Shown here in pieces: positions 39,243-47,517 of a stretch of DNA of 64,000 nucleotides (its first letter is position 1; every line of letters begins with the position of its first letter). Location of the stretch: positions 124,001 through 188,000 of the forward strand of contig CAWIYY010000010.1 of NCBI GenBank assembly GCA_963840435.1, written 5' to 3'. Source of the stretch: Bog-473 sp963840435 (lineage in GTDB: Bacteria > Actinomycetota > Acidimicrobiia > Acidimicrobiales > RAAP-2). The translations under genes were made by a program, and so were the position numbers. Below the pieces are notes generated by a model. The model was not told where the DNA came from. It did not search any database and worked only from the letters and a program-made list of their open reading frames with translations.

Positions 39243-40058
39243 TCACACGGACAGGTGGTTCTCTTCCCAGATTTTGATCCCGCCGAGGATGCCCGCCGAG
39301 TTGTCGACCACGGTGATGCGCTCGAGCGCATCGCCCAGGTCGCGCCGGTTGACCCGGGCCCCGTTGCCGCCGCCGATATAGAGATGGTCGAAGGTGGTCA
39401 GGACGTCGAGGTAGGCGATGGCCTTCTGCACCCGCTTGTTCCAGCGCTTGTCGCCGATCTCCTTGCGGGTGTGCTCGCCCAGCTGGACGTTGAAGGTCTC
39501 GCCCTTGCGGAACTCGACCTGGGAGAACTCCATGTGCGGGAGCAGCCGGCCCCCCATGAAGAAGGCGGAGCCGAACCCCGTCCCGAGGGTGATGACGGCC
39601 TCGAAGCCCTTGCCGGCAATGGAGGCCAGGCCCTGCACGTCGGCGTCGTTGGCCACGCGGGCCGGCTTCCCGAGAGACTCGGTGAGGGCGGCGGCCATGT
39701 CGAAGTCGGTCCAGTCCTTGAGCAGCTTGGGCTCGACCTCGGAGCCGGGACCGTCCTTGCAGACGAAGTGGGGTGCGGTGAGCACGTGGCCCATGCGCAC
39801 CATGCCGGGGAAGCCGGCCGAGATGCGGTCGTAGTCGGGCAGCTTCTCGGCCAGGCCCTTGAGCTTCTCGACCATCTCGTTGGGGGGCAGCGGGTAGGTG
39901 GTCGGGATGCGGACCCGGTCGGCCACCACGCCGCCGGCGGCGTCGAGCACGTTGGCCTTGAGGCCGGTGCCGCCGATGTCGATGGCGAGCGTGTAGGGAC
40001 GCTCGTGCGCGGCGGCGGGGGCGCTGCCGTCGGTGCTGGTCTCGTCAGTCGAAGTCAT
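39243..40058 (-). CDS. ppgK: Polyphosphate glucokinase-like ROK family kinase
   Basis: 271 residues. ROK kinases phosphorylate sugars. The actinobacterial polyphosphate-dependent glucokinases use polyphosphate or ATP to make glucose 6-phosphate. Motifs: the phosphate loop LAIDIGGTGLKA after an Ala/Ser/Thr-rich start, ISAGFPGMVRMG, the catalytic Asp in VANDADVQGLASI, and TLGTGFGSAFF. The late LYIGGGN closes the adenosine-binding region. The ROK zinc motif CxCGxxGC is absent, as in PpgK. The frame is intact and lies 54 bp after the TetR stop. A primary-metabolism kinase in a TetR-P450 unit is unusual, but gene order alone does not prove a link. Confidence 0.85.
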   Translation of the reverse strand: MTSTDETSTDGSAPAAAHERPYTLAIDIGGTGLKANVLDAAGGVVADRVRIPTTYPLPPNEMVEKLKGLAEKLPDYDRISAGFPGMVRMGHVLTAPHFVCKDGPGSEVEPKLLKDWTDFDMAAALTESLGKPARVANDADVQGLASIAGKGFEAVITLGTGFGSAFFMGGRLLPHMEFSQVEFRKGETFNVQLGEHTRKEIGDKRWNKRVQKAIAYLDVLTTFDHLYIGGGNGARVNRRDLGDALERITVVDNSAGILGGIKIWEENHLSV

Positions 40059-40112
40059 GAGTTCTCGTCGACCAGCGTAGCGAGCAGGGTCCTGTCCGGC
40101 GGAACGATGCGG

Positions 40113-40757
40113 TCATCCGAGGAGGACGTTGTGCACGCATTCTCGGAGCTGTTCCCCCATCTCGGCGTTGCTCTCCTCGGTGAACGCTTCGCTGGCCAGG
40201 ACGAGACCCGAGAAGATCACGCCGAAGCTGGCCGCCATGCGGACCCGGTCGCGCAGGGTGACCCGGGGGTCGCCCAGGATCTTGCGGAAGCGGTTCTGGA
40301 TGTCCTCGTGCTCGGCCTCGTGGCCCTCGCTGTGCATCTTCTCCATGGCGGCCTGGTTGCGCTCGTGCATGAGGAAGAGCTTGCGCTGGACCAGCATCTG
40401 GTCGACCAGCCCGTCGAGGATCTCGGCCCAGCGCTCGAGGGTGACCGGCTCGTCGCCCATGGAGGCCATGGCCTCCTTGCCGAAGTCGTGCAGGCGCAGG
40501 TGCAGCGCCATGAGGATGTCCTCTTTGCTGGCGAAGTGGTAGTAGAGGGCGGCCTTGGTGACGCCCAGGCGTTCGGCGATCTCCCGCAGGCTGGTGCCGT
40601 CGTAGCCCTGGTCGGAGAAGAGGTCGAGCGCCACATCGAGAATGCGCTCGCGGGTGGAGGCGGCGTCGTGGGTGAGCGCCTTGACCTGGGTGTTCGTGCC
40701 GTTGCCGTTTTCGGTGCTGGCGTCGGTGTCGGCGGTCTGGGTCATGTTCTTCGACAT
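40113..40757 (-). CDS. TetR-family transcriptional regulator
   Basis: 214 residues from ATG 40757, or 210 from ATG 40745. The N-terminal HTH spans about residues 35-82: ERILDVALDLFSDQGYDGTS, then LREIAERLGVTKAALYYHF and ASKEDIL, the standard TetR recognition helix. The C-terminal ligand domain is all-helical. A Thr/Asn/Gly-rich low-complexity leader (ASTENGNGTNTQ) precedes the HTH. It is divergent from an ABC exporter with 88 bp between; that gap holds several GGTAAG/CTTACC sites, so it probably represses itself and the exporter, released by an exported compound. Confidence 0.92.
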   Translation of the reverse strand: MSKNMTQTADTDASTENGNGTNTQVKALTHDAASTRERILDVALDLFSDQGYDGTSLREIAERLGVTKAALYYHFASKEDILMALHLRLHDFGKEAMASMGDEPVTLERWAEILDGLVDQMLVQRKLFLMHERNQAAMEKMHSEGHEAEHEDIQNRFRKILGDPRVTLRDRVRMAASFGVIFSGLVLASEAFTEESNAEMGEQLRECVHNVLLG

Positions 40758-40782
40758 TTCTCGGTGATTCTACTTGACGGCA

Positions 40783-40838
40783 GGTAAGTTCATTCCTTAC
40801 CATGCGGTTGGTAAGTACTTTACTTAACGACCGGTAAG
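40783..40838. promoter_or_regulatory. Operator array between the TetR and ABC exporter genes
   Basis: GGTAAG-TTCATTC-CTTACC at 40783-40801 is a 6-bp inverted repeat. GGTAAG recurs at 40810-40815 inside a second palindrome, TAAGTA-CTT-TACTTA at 40812-40826, and as a half site at 40833-40838 just before the exporter ATG. AT-rich core promoter elements would overlap these. This is strong positional evidence for TetR binding. Confidence 0.75.
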
Positions 40839-40845
40839 GAAGTCT

Positions 40846-41868
40846 ATGGCTGTCGACCTGATGATTCAGGCCCAAGGATTGCAGAAGCGCTATGGAGAGA
40901 CCCAGGCCCTGGCCGGGGTCTCGTTCGAGGTGCCGGCTGGGACGATCCTCGGGCTGCTGGGGCCGAACGGTGCCGGCAAGACGACCGCAGTGCGGGTCCT
41001 GACCACGCTGGCCGTGCCCGACGCCGGGACGGCGACGGTGGCCGGGATCGACGTGGTGGCGCACCCGGGCGAGGTGCGGCGCCACATCGGCGTGGCTGCC
41101 CAGGACGCGACGTTGGACCCCTTGCTCACCGGGCGCCAGAACCTGGCGTTGGTCGGGGAGCTTTCGGACATGGGGCGGGCGGCGTCGAAGGCCCGGGCCG
41201 TCGAACTGCTCGACCGGTTCGAGCTGACGTTCGCGGCGGACCGGGTGCTGAAGGGCTACTCGGGCGGCATGCGGCGGCGGCTGGACCTGGCGGCGTCGAT
41301 GATGACCCGGCCTCCGGTCTTGTTCCTGGACGAGCCGACGACCGGGTTGGACCCGACGTCGCGCCAGCGGGTGTGGGAGGCCATCCGGGAGCTGCTGGGT
41401 GAGGGCGTGACCGTGCTGCTGACGACGCAGTACCTGGAGGAGGCGGACGAGCTGGCCCACCAGATCGTGGTGGTGGACCACGGGCGGGTCATCGCCGACG
41501 GGACGCCGCAGTCGCTGAAGGAGGCGGCGCGGGGTGCGCATCTGGACGTGATGCTGTCGGCGGCGCACGCCGATGCCCTGGCGACGATCGCGCCGCTGGT
41601 GGCGGGCGAGGTGACCGTGAGCGACGACGGCCGGCGGTTGTCGGCGGCGGTCGACACGACGACTGGTTTGGCGACCGCTGTGGTGCGGGCGCTCGATGCG
41701 GCGGGTGTGCTCGTGGACAACATCGAGGTGCGGCAGCCTTCGTTGGACGACGTGTTCTTCTCGTTGACGGGTGAGCACGTGGAGACGGTGGTGGTCGGGG
41801 ACGACGACGAGGGCGGCTCGGCGGGCGGTGGCTCGGCGGGCGGCTGCTGGCCACTCCGTGGCAAGTGA
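40846..41868 (+). CDS. ABC transporter ATP-binding protein, DrrA-like
   Basis: 340 residues. ATPase of a two-gene drug or lipid exporter. Walker A LLGPNGAGKTT near residue 40, signature YSGGMRRRLDLA, Walker B VLFLDEPTTGLDP, switch His replaced by Gln in LLTTQYLEEAD as is usual for DrrA-type proteins. The C-terminal domain (VRALDAAGVLVDNIEVRQPS then LDDVFFSLTG) is the DrrA extension. A Gly/Ser-rich end (GGSAGGGSAGG) follows. ATG 40846 is preceded by GGTAAGGAAG, so the last operator half site overlaps the ribosome site. The permease begins 21 bp after the stop. Confidence 0.95.
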   Translation: MAVDLMIQAQGLQKRYGETQALAGVSFEVPAGTILGLLGPNGAGKTTAVRVLTTLAVPDAGTATVAGIDVVAHPGEVRRHIGVAAQDATLDPLLTGRQNLALVGELSDMGRAASKARAVELLDRFELTFAADRVLKGYSGGMRRRLDLAASMMTRPPVLFLDEPTTGLDPTSRQRVWEAIRELLGEGVTVLLTTQYLEEADELAHQIVVVDHGRVIADGTPQSLKEAARGAHLDVMLSAAHADALATIAPLVAGEVTVSDDGRRLSAAVDTTTGLATAVVRALDAAGVLVDNIEVRQPSLDDVFFSLTGEHVETVVVGDDDEGGSAGGGSAGGCWPLRGK

Positions 41869-41889
41869 ACTGGAAGGGGCGAACGCCTG

Positions 41890-42744
41890 ATGACGACCAC
41901 GACGCTTTCGACGACGACGGTCGGCGTCTCGACCCCGCGTTCGAGCCGGCTGCTCGGCCCGCTGGCCGACATCTGGGCGATGACCCGGCGCAACCTGGTC
42001 CACATTTCCCGGGAGCCGATGCAGCTCTCGGACGTGACCATCCAGCCGGTCCTCTTCACCTTCCTGTTCGTCTTCATCTTCGGCGGGGCCATCCCGATCC
42101 CGGGCGGCGGCAGCTACAAGGACTACCTGCTGGCCGGCATCCTGGCCCTGAACCTGGTCACGTCGACCATGGGGACCGGGGTGGGGATGGCGACGGACCT
42201 GCACGAAGGCATGATCGACCGCTTCCGGGCGCTGCCCATGTGGCGGCCGGCGGTCTTGATGGGGCGGTCGATCGCCGACCTGCTGACCTCGTGCCTCTGC
42301 GCCTTGATCGTGGGCCTGACCGGTCTGGTCGTGGGCTGGCGGCCCGACGCCGACTTCCTGGGCATCGTCGGCGGGTTCCTGGTGGTGCTGTTCTTCGCCT
42401 ACTCGCTGACGTGGATCGCCCAGATCGTCGGGCTGAACGCCAAGAGCCCCGAGTCGGCGGCGTCGTTCGGTTTCATCGTGCTGTTCCCGCTGGCCTTCGT
42501 GTCCAACGCCATGGTGCCGACCTTGACCATGCCCGGCTGGCTCCAGGCCATCGCCGACTGGAACCCGGTGTCGGCGGTGTGCGCGGCGACCCGCCACCTA
42601 TGGGGCAACCCGAACCCGTCGCACGTGATCAACGCCTGGCCGATGCAGCACCCGGTGGAGGCGTCGCTGATCTGGTCGGTGGTGATCCTGGCCATCGCAG
42701 GCCCACTGGCGTCGTACTTCTTCAACAAGCGCTGCACGGACTAG
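41890..42744 (+). CDS. ABC-2 type permease, DrrB-like
   Basis: 284 residues with six predicted membrane helices: LFTFLFVFIFGGAIPIPG, a helix after YLLAGILALNLV, LTSCLCALIVGLTGLVVG, FLGIVGGFLVVLFFAYSL, FGFIVLFPLAFVSNAMVP and the last near IWSVVILAIAGPLASYFF. The family motif region MPGWLQAIADWNPVSAV is present. A cytoplasmic Thr-rich leader starts the protein. It pairs with the ATPase just upstream; together they form an exporter for a hydrophobic compound of unknown identity. A hairpin 34 bp after the stop ends the unit. Confidence 0.93.
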   Translation: MTTTTLSTTTVGVSTPRSSRLLGPLADIWAMTRRNLVHISREPMQLSDVTIQPVLFTFLFVFIFGGAIPIPGGGSYKDYLLAGILALNLVTSTMGTGVGMATDLHEGMIDRFRALPMWRPAVLMGRSIADLLTSCLCALIVGLTGLVVGWRPDADFLGIVGGFLVVLFFAYSLTWIAQIVGLNAKSPESAASFGFIVLFPLAFVSNAMVPTLTMPGWLQAIADWNPVSAVCAATRHLWGNPNPSHVINAWPMQHPVEASLIWSVVILAIAGPLASYFFNKRCTD

Positions 42745-42777
42745 TTCCGGGTGTTCGCGCCCGCTTGAAGGTCGGTT

Positions 42778-42813
42778 GACCAGGGGCCGAGTTCCCGGCT
42801 CGGTCCCCTGGTC
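42778..42813 (+). terminator. Terminator hairpin after the TetR-controlled exporter
   Basis: GACCAGGGGCCGAG and CTCGGTCCCCTGGTC form a 14-pair stem with a single mismatch/bulge around TTCCCGG; another pair extends it outside. TGTTGG follows, with no T-run. Position 34 bp past the permease stop supports termination. Confidence 0.65.
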
Positions 42814-42919
42814 AGCTGTTGGTGCCGAGAACGGCAGACGTGAGCGTCGATGGTTGTTGCGCGTCGGGATGAAGGTCCATCGGGGAAAGGGACCAACCTC
42901 CCTACTCAGCAAGCCTCCT

Positions 42920-42946
42920 CAGTGTCATCGTGGCTTCATGACACTG
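42920..42946. promoter_or_regulatory. Inverted repeat enclosing the GNAT start codon
   Basis: CAGTGTCAT (42920-42928) and ATGACACTG (42938-42946) are perfect 9-bp arms with a 9-base loop. The ATG at 42938 is in the right arm, so an RNA hairpin would hide the start codon; alternatively it is a protein-binding operator. The TGACAC half site resembles that at 368. Confidence 0.5.
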
Positions 42947-43471
42947 GTGACCGCTGTGACCATCCCGACCAGCGAAGACCGTCGCGGTGCGGACGCAGAC
43001 TTCAGCGTGCGACCCATTGAGCCAACCGACGCGGCGGCGCTCGTCCGATTCCACACTCACCTGAGTGCCCAGTCGGTCCGGCTGCGCTACTTCTACCCGC
43101 ACCGTGAGCTCGGGCCGGACGAGGTCACACATCTCACCTGCGTCGATGGCTTCGGTCGGGCGGCGTTCGTCGTCGTGCACGAAGGCGAGATCGTCGCCGT
43201 CGCCCGCTACAACCGGCTGGAGGACCACTGCTCCGCCGAGGTCGCTTTCGTCGTGGCCGACGAGTTCCAGCACCACGGACTGGGCACCACGCTCTTCCGA
43301 CGCCTGGTCGAGAACGCCAAGCGGGCCGGGATCGGCGAATTCAAAGCCAGCGTGCTGGCGGAGAACTCGGCCATGCTTGCCGTCTTCCGCCGCTCCGGAT
43401 TTCCAATGACGCAGAGCCGTAGTTGCGACGTGATCGAACTCACGATGAAGATCGGCCCGCGCCATATATGA
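42938..43471 (+). CDS. GNAT-family N-acetyltransferase
   Basis: 177 residues from ATG 42938. Acetyl-CoA-dependent acetyltransferase. It has the pattern VRPIEPTDAAALVRFHTHLS and SVRLRYFYPHRELG seen in the GNAT domain of protein lysine acetyltransferases of the Pat type. The acetyl-CoA-binding motif A is VADEFQHHGLGTTLFRRLVE (Q-x-x-G-x-G/A variant), then ENSAMLAVFRRSGFP. No cyclic-nucleotide or ACS-like domain is attached. Its frame is open further upstream, but that part lacks protein character. It stands alone between the exporter and the SipW operon; target unknown. Confidence 0.85.
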   Translation: MTLVTAVTIPTSEDRRGADADFSVRPIEPTDAAALVRFHTHLSAQSVRLRYFYPHRELGPDEVTHLTCVDGFGRAAFVVVHEGEIVAVARYNRLEDHCSAEVAFVVADEFQHHGLGTTLFRRLVENAKRAGIGEFKASVLAENSAMLAVFRRSGFPMTQSRSCDVIELTMKIGPRHI

Positions 43472-43559
43472 CGGCTGGGTGAGAACGTCAAGAGACTCCC
43501 CATTGGATACCTCAAGATCGAGGTTGGCTGAGCCGGCGGTCGGTAGACCCGCCTCCGGC

Positions 43560-44651
43560 TCACTGGCTTATTGCAGCGGTGGCCGAGGTGTATGTGCCGT
43601 TCGCGGCGAGGGTCAGCGTGGCGGTCGTCCACGAAGTGCTCGAGGAGGACGTAAATGTGAACCGCGCTGACTCCGCAGGTCCCGTGGCAGGAAAGCTCTG
43701 AGCCGAGGTGGGCGTGCCGGATGCTCCCGGACCCGCATTGGCGAAAGTGAACGTCACCGTGTGGCCGGAGCCGATGGCCGACTCGGTGTTGCCTTGGGCG
43801 TCGGTAACCGACACGGTGAAGGTGGCCGTGGTGTCGCGGCCATATCCCGTAAGCGGACAGGTGAAGAAGCACGGAAAGCTAACGGGAGGCGGGCTGATAC
43901 TGGTGAAGGCCAGTCGTGAAGCGGTGCCGGCTTTGATCACGATCGGCGCAAACGTGACGTTGCGGGCCGTCCCGTCGGTCACAGTGAGAGTCTCGGTTTC
44001 AGCGGTAACCAGCGTGATCGGGATGGTGACGCTGCCACTCGCCCATGTGGGACTCGGGAGAGTCGCAGTCGCTCCGGACGGGCTGGCGTTCGCGCCGCCC
44101 CATGTCAGTGCGTGGGCGCCGGTGTAGGTCGTGTCGAGGGCGCCGTTGCTCAAGGCATGGAGGGTGACGTTGAACGCGGTGCCGGCGGTGGCCGTGGTCG
44201 GCTGGGTCCCAGATATCGCAAAGGTGAGGGTGGGAGCGGCGACAGGGCACGGATTGGCGATGTTGAGTGTCGGCCCGGTGATGCAGATGTCAGTGGCCGT
44301 GCCGGTCGTGTTGTCCGTTCCACCCCCACCAACGATGCAGTTTCCGGTGCCGGTGTCGGTGATCGAGTTCGAACCCGCCGTGCCCAGCACGAGCGCGTGC
44401 GATTGACTGTTCGAAAAGGATCCCGACCCTTCCACCAGGAGGGTGAGGCTGAGCGAGCTGCACCCTGCCGGGGCGAGCTGCATGATCGTGCGGGCCTGGG
44501 CACTCGTGCCGGCCCTGCTGGTCGGGACGTTGGTGCTGGCGGTAAAGCTCGTCACCAGAGTGACCGCAACCAGGAGGACGACGATGCCGGCGCCAACCCG
44601 GGCCGCGATCACGTGCTGCGGTCGACGGAGGCGCCTAGAGCGTCGCGGCAC
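43560..44651 (-). CDS. Secreted Ig-like surface protein, probable SipW-type signal peptidase substrate
   Basis: 363 residues from GTG 44651, with GGAGG nine bases upstream and overlap with the end of the signal peptidase gene. The N-terminus is highly basic (RRSRRLRRPQH), then a hydrophobic helix (ARVGAGIVVLLVAVTLVTS) and FTASTNVPTS. The last motif nearly repeats FTASNTVPAT in the other likely substrate at 46623. The rest is Thr/Ser/Gly-rich with Ig-like beta segments (TATAGTAFNVTLHALSNG; FTVSVTDAQGNTESAIGSG) and a cysteine-containing N-terminal third. Predicted to be outside the cell, possibly part of a fibre or surface layer. No anchor motif at the C-terminus (ends AAISQ). Confidence 0.75.
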   Translation of the reverse strand: MPRRSRRLRRPQHVIAARVGAGIVVLLVAVTLVTSFTASTNVPTSRAGTSAQARTIMQLAPAGCSSLSLTLLVEGSGSFSNSQSHALVLGTAGSNSITDTGTGNCIVGGGGTDNTTGTATDICITGPTLNIANPCPVAAPTLTFAISGTQPTTATAGTAFNVTLHALSNGALDTTYTGAHALTWGGANASPSGATATLPSPTWASGSVTIPITLVTAETETLTVTDGTARNVTFAPIVIKAGTASRLAFTSISPPPVSFPCFFTCPLTGYGRDTTATFTVSVTDAQGNTESAIGSGHTVTFTFANAGPGASGTPTSAQSFPATGPAESARFTFTSSSSTSWTTATLTLAANGTYTSATAAISQ

Positions 44652-46506
44652 CTGCTTTGACCTCCCTGGCGCGATGCTCCTGGCGGTCACTCTCGGACCA
44701 GAGGCCCGAATCTTCCCCCGCCCGGCCGATTGTGCCATTGGCGTCAGAGAAAACGCTCGTCTCAGACGCCGGTTGATAGACGTACCGACGGGTCTCGTCG
44801 TCGACCTCATACCGTCGTTGTCCGTCCCTCATCTCGTAGAGGATTGGCCGCTCCAGATAGTGAGCAAGGCCGGCCAGATGAGCGAAATCGAGGACGACCA
44901 GTCGCGCTGAACCATCATTGTCGGCCAGCCTGTCGACCGGCACGATCAGTGAGCCGACCTGTTTGGCAATCAACTCCTCGTCGCTTCGTACCGTCTTGCG
45001 GCGACGCAGGACGTCGTGCAGCACCGCAACGAGGACTGCGAGCACGGCAAATGCCAGCCCGGACGTGCGGAGCAATGAGACTCGAATCTCGTACTTGGCC
45101 ACCGAGACCATGTTGGGGTAGACGTGGGGGACGCTTCCGGACTGGGTTGGGTTGAGGCCCGCGGCCAGCGCGGAGGCGGCGGTTGGGGCGACGTAGGTCG
45201 CCCCCGGCGGAGCCGGTGCAACAGGGACGTCAAGGGTAAGCGCCGTTGGGGCCACTTGGAAGGGCAGCACAGGCAAGAACGTGGCCTTCACCGGATTGCC
45301 GCCCACGGTGCCGGTGATACGGACGACGGGTTGCACGTCGACCGCGTAGTCGGCTCCGGCCACACCTGACTGCGCCGAAACAGTGTTGATGAGCGCATAG
45401 AGACCGCTCAAGGCCAGCGTGGTGGAGACGGATGCTGTGTCGCCAACAAAGGGAGCGGTCGCCGTTCCGGTGGAGAGGCTCTGCCAGGTATTGGTGCTCG
45501 ACAACACAAGAGTGCGGAGCTGGATGGTGCCCGTAACGTGATGCGCAAGCGGCGACGCAAAGTGATACGTGAAGTTCAGCCCGAGCGAACTGACCAGGCT
45601 CGGGTAAATGGGATCGCCTGTTTTGACGGCACCTGATGGATAGACCGGTGTCGGGGCGTTCACAGCGGCCGAGTAGGAAAAGGTGCCGGACTGTCGATAC
45701 GCGTCAGTCAGCGGAGCGGTCCGGAGGAGCGGTCGGCTGTATCCGACGCCAAGAAAGACCACGGCGAAGAGGGCCAGGACGCAAAGCGCTATCAGAGTTG
45801 ACTTCGGGCCCTCGAAATAGGAGGGGGGGCGACGCGCCGCGACTTGCTGAGGAGTCATGACGATCCCAGATCTCCGTTCGATCTCGGGTCTCGTCATTTC
45901 CGGTCCGGATCCGGTTGCAGAGCGCCGCTCGCCGGTGGTTGGCGGCTCGTTCCCGCGGCTCGGGGCCGATTCGCGGGTCATGGTGTGCGACAGCCGCCCC
46001 TGGCGGGGTGGCGACCGGCCGCGCCGGCGCCGCCCGCCCTTCTTGGACGTCTTGGCACCGGTGAGGACGACGGCCATGGCAGCGATACCGGCCAGCAACG
46101 AAGCGTGGGCCGGCACGCCGAACCAACCGAGAACCGCTCCGACGTGGGGGATGTGGAACCAGAGCTTTCCGATGAGCTCTCGACGCGTTGCGTACCCAGG
46201 ATCAACGAAATCATTGTTGTCCCCCTTAAAGAAGTAGTTGCCGTTCTGAATCAAGATGATGCGGTGCAGCACCGGTTTGTGCAGGACCTGGCTCTCGTAG
46301 AGCACGACGTCGCCCACGTGATAGTTCGACTGCGAACGGATGACCGCAAAATCGCCCTTGTACAGCAACGGGTGCATGCTGATGCCGTCGGTGATCGAAT
46401 AGGTCGTCGTCCCGCCGAGCTTGGTTGGAGCAAAGAAGATCCACACTCCGAAGAGAACGGCAGCTGCAGCGATGATTGCTGCCATCTTCGCTCGGTACGA
46501 TCTCAT
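44635..46506 (-). CDS. SipW-type signal peptidase I (S26B) fused to a DUF5305-like domain
   Basis: 623 residues. Signal peptidases of the ER/archaeal type use Ser-His rather than Ser-Lys. Here Ser43 lies in DGISMHPLLYKGD and His81 in VLHRIIL, followed by YFFKGDNNDFVDPG with the conserved acid. One membrane helix precedes the catalytic domain (MAAIIAAAAVLFGVWIFF), another follows near 130-150 (SLLAGIAAMAVVLTG). After a basic, disordered linker comes another helix (IALCVLALFAVVFLGVGY, near 240), an extracellular DUF5305-like domain (about 260-480) and a last helix (LAFAVLAVLVAVLHDVL) with a cytoplasmic tail. It lies between two genes for secreted proteins on the same strand, so it probably processes them. 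Intact frame; start ATG 46506. Confidence 0.88.
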   Translation of the reverse strand: MRSYRAKMAAIIAAAAVLFGVWIFFAPTKLGGTTTYSITDGISMHPLLYKGDFAVIRSQSNYHVGDVVLYESQVLHKPVLHRIILIQNGNYFFKGDNNDFVDPGYATRRELIGKLWFHIPHVGAVLGWFGVPAHASLLAGIAAMAVVLTGAKTSKKGGRRRRGRSPPRQGRLSHTMTRESAPSRGNEPPTTGERRSATGSGPEMTRPEIERRSGIVMTPQQVAARRPPSYFEGPKSTLIALCVLALFAVVFLGVGYSRPLLRTAPLTDAYRQSGTFSYSAAVNAPTPVYPSGAVKTGDPIYPSLVSSLGLNFTYHFASPLAHHVTGTIQLRTLVLSSTNTWQSLSTGTATAPFVGDTASVSTTLALSGLYALINTVSAQSGVAGADYAVDVQPVVRITGTVGGNPVKATFLPVLPFQVAPTALTLDVPVAPAPPGATYVAPTAASALAAGLNPTQSGSVPHVYPNMVSVAKYEIRVSLLRTSGLAFAVLAVLVAVLHDVLRRRKTVRSDEELIAKQVGSLIVPVDRLADNDGSARLVVLDFAHLAGLAHYLERPILYEMRDGQRRYEVDDETRRYVYQPASETSVFSDANGTIGRAGEDSGLWSESDRQEHRAREVKAGAATL

Positions 46507-46622
46507 GAGCCCGCTCGCACTTCCTCGGCTGAATCCCGAGGATGCCGGTGTGGTGACGCGGACAGCGTCCGCTCCACCAGACGCGTTTCCTCGTCTTGTT
46601 GGGGCGTGTCACCTCGCCGCTG

Positions 46623-47030
46623 CTACTGAGCTGCGACGACCGTCACGCCTGTCAACAGTGCTGCCGTGAGTTGTGTCGGGAGAATCGTCGGGCACGTGAC
46701 GTTGGTACCGCCGGTGTCAGTCGTGCATGTGTAATTGGTAGGTCCACCGGTGCTCAGAGCCGCTGAGATGATGACCTTCCCTGATCCCGTACTCGGAACG
46801 GCAGGGCTGATCGTGAATGTCAACGAGTCGATATTTGCCGGCGTCGTCGCGTCCAGCGCGTAGTGAAGATTGGTCACCGTGAACCCCGAAACCGCACCGG
46901 CTCCTGCACCAACCGTCGTGGCCGGGACGGTATTCGAGGCCGTAAATGCGTAGGCACCACCGCCGATCGCTAACGCAATACCGGTTGCGACCAGGATCGA
47001 CACCATCCGCTTATTCCGCATCTGCACCAT
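46623..47030 (-). CDS. Small SipW-dependent-type secreted protein
   Basis: 135 residues from ATG 47030 (GAGGTG seven bases upstream) or 132 from ATG 47021. The signal sequence is MRNKRMVSILVATGIALAIG, GGAYAFTASNTVPATT, the long hydrophobic type seen in TasA/camelysin-like SipW substrates. The mature part is a small beta-rich domain (VSGFTVTNLHYALD, DSLTFTISPAVPSTGSGKV) with a Cys pair (YTCTTDTGGTNVTC). The TasA-like fold forms biofilm fibres in Bacillus; that role here is inference. It is first in a run with the signal peptidase (117 bp on) and the Ig-like protein, and is divergent from a GGDEF gene. Confidence 0.78.
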   Translation of the reverse strand: MVQMRNKRMVSILVATGIALAIGGGAYAFTASNTVPATTVGAGAGAVSGFTVTNLHYALDATTPANIDSLTFTISPAVPSTGSGKVIISAALSTGGPTNYTCTTDTGGTNVTCPTILPTQLTAALLTGVTVVAAQ

Positions 47031-47517
47031 GAGGTGCACCTCAAGTCCGACTGCTTGCCCAACGCCAACAAAATGATGGCTATACCGCCATGTCGGCACG
47101 TGTTGAGAATTCTTGATCAAATAGCCACTTTTTCTTAAATAGATTGCAATGCATCCGATTTTCGCGCATGTCTATTGACCAGTTCGCGCGTCCCTCTCCG
47201 CGCTCACCTCAAGCGAGGGCCGTGTCGTGCCGACTACTTCCGAAGAGGGATAACTCGCTTCGCAGAAGGGGCGGCGGCCCGGCAACCGTGCCCGGTCGTC
47301 GGTACCTAGCGCAACGCAACATCTATCTCCCGATGGAAGACGCAGTTCATGTCACTAACCAGGAGTGCCGACGACCTTCAAACGGATCGGCGCTCGCCGT
47401 GCCACGCGATGGCAACGACTTCGCAGAAACTCATTCCTGCCAGCGGGCCACACTGATGAGCCCTCTCACAATGACGCCATGGAGCTTCTCCCTCGTTCTA
47501 GCCGGGGAAGGCTCCGC
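47031..47517. other. Intergenic region between the SipW operon and the GGDEF gene
   Basis: 487 bp between divergent genes. The left part is AT-richer than its surroundings and should hold both promoters. The right part (47220-47330) is GC-rich with CCCGGCAACCG and could fold, but I cannot assign a riboswitch class. Frames here are open in phase with the GGDEF gene but lack domain signals. Confidence 0.45.

Noticed and set aside
39138..40787. 549-codon plus-strand open frame opposite the glucokinase and TetR genes
   Set aside because: Shadow of two genes with unmistakable ROK and TetR motifs.
40045..42597. 850-codon minus-strand open frame across the ABC exporter
   Set aside because: Arg/His/Gln/Pro-rich shadow of the TetR and ABC genes; no motif and no start context.
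47220..47340. Possible riboswitch (CCCGGCAACCG resembling part of SAM-type aptamers) before the GGDEF gene
   Set aside because: The other conserved blocks and pairing of SAM or c-di-GMP aptamers could not be found, and the gene is not a typical SAM-switch target.
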